A DNA stretch of 5,760 bases from an uncultured Clostridia bacterium (GTDB lineage Bacteria > Bacillota > Clostridia > Oscillospirales > CAG-272): assembly GCA_937884385.1 (NCBI GenBank), contig CALGCW010000032.1:1-5760 (forward strand). Direction: 5' to 3'. The notes under the pieces are model-generated. The model was given only the letters and a program-made list of their open reading frames with translations, was not told where the DNA came from and did not search any database. This document shows, piece by piece, positions 5,254-5,760 of this stretch. Position 1 is the stretch's first letter. Each line of letters opens with the position of its first letter. The translations under genes were made by a program, and so were the position numbers.

Positions 5254-5760
5254 CTAGTCGCGGAACTTCACCTGCTTGGTGCCCTTCACGACTTCGCCGA
5301 TCTGCACCCACTTTTCGCCCTTGGCTTCGAGGTGCGCGACGACTTCGGCCTTGTCAGAGGGGTCGATGAAGATGAGCATGCCCATACCCATGTTGAAGGT
5401 AGAGTACATTTCGTCCTTTTCAACAGAACCGGCCTGCTGGATGAGCTTGAAGATCATCGGAGGATCCCACGTGGTGCGGTCGATGATCACGTCGACATCG
5501 TCCGGCAGAATGCGCGGAATATTGCCCTGATAGCCCGAACCGGTAATGTGGGCAAGGCCCTGGATAATCTTCTTGTTGCAAAGATCGATGAGGCTCGGAT
5601 AGTAGCTGCGGTGCGGAACGGCGAGAGCCTCGCCGATCGTCTTGTCCATACCGTCGACGAGAGTGTCGACCTTGTAGCCGGCAACGTCGAACAGCACCTT
5701 ACGGGCGAGCGAGTAACCGTTGGTATGAAGACCGGTAGAAGGCAGACCGAGAATGATGGT
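5254..5760 (-). CDS. purM: Phosphoribosylformylglycinamidine cyclo-ligase (AIR synthetase), 5' end cut by window edge
   Basis: The C-terminal 168 residues of PurM, which closes formylglycinamidine ribonucleotide to aminoimidazole ribonucleotide using ATP in purine synthesis. Full proteins have about 345 residues, so roughly half is present; the frame is open to the right edge with no start in view. Family motifs are clear: GLPSTGLHTNGYSLAR (fragment residues 5-20), the GLAHITGSGYQGNIPRILP glycine-rich segment (68-86), and FNMGMGM (122-128). The C-terminus ends in VKFRD. G+C is much higher than in the left part (38 of 60 bases in 5281-5340), with codons such as GCC, CTC and GTC favoured. This sets it apart from the kinase gene and suggests another genome. 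No purine gene is adjacent in the window. Confidence 0.96.
   Translation of the reverse strand, partial: TIILGLPSTGLHTNGYSLARKVLFDVAGYKVDTLVDGMDKTIGEALAVPHRSYYPSLIDLCNKKIIQGLAHITGSGYQGNIPRILPDDVDVIIDRTTWDPPMIFKLIQQAGSVEKDEMYSTFNMGMGMLIFIDPSDKAEVVAHLEAKGEKWVQIGEVVKGTKQVKFRD

Overview
This window looks like a piece of a metagenomic contig, or another composite sequence, in which nearly all genes lie on the minus strand. Base composition changes in three steps. Single 60-base lines counted by hand give about 25-33% G+C inside the histidine kinase gene, about 48% in the HIT gene and about 63% in purM. Protein types, AGGAG-type ribosome binding sites and extended -10 promoters in positions 1-5180 fit a low-GC Firmicutes (Clostridia-like) bacterium. 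The right end (about 5181-5760) looks as if it comes from a different, higher-GC genome.

Left block, read on the minus strand from right to left. A 49-codon small ORF follows the HIT gene. Next come two promoter-like sequences exactly 100 bp apart, then a two-component pair with an ATGA overlap: a LytS/YesM-type sensor kinase with eight predicted membrane segments, and a response regulator with a SARP-like winged helix. A good intrinsic terminator closes this unit. A second unit follows immediately: a 23-codon small ORF with a strong ribosome binding site, a GNAT acetyltransferase, and a membrane PAP2-type phosphatase that runs off the left edge. Its upstream region carries two perfect TTGTAAC heptamers 11 bp apart, the layout known for SARP operators, so control by the neighbouring regulator is a testable idea.

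Middle block. A complete HIT-family nucleotide hydrolase (minus strand) faces away from the first 44 or so codons of a plus-strand gene. That gene has a near-consensus promoter, a good ribosome binding site and the N-terminus of a Clostridia protein type often annotated as a methyltransferase.

Right block. That reading frame breaks off at about 5180 into a 65-base palindrome built of heptad repeats. Behind it lies the 3' half of purM (AIR synthetase, minus strand), which runs off the right edge. The break inside a gene together with the composition step makes a junction here likely, either an assembly chimera or a real rearrangement.

I see no rRNA, tRNA, CRISPR array, transposase or riboswitch. 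The best candidates for new biology are the two small ORFs, the possible SARP-type operator, and the heptad palindrome. None amounts to a clearly new system.
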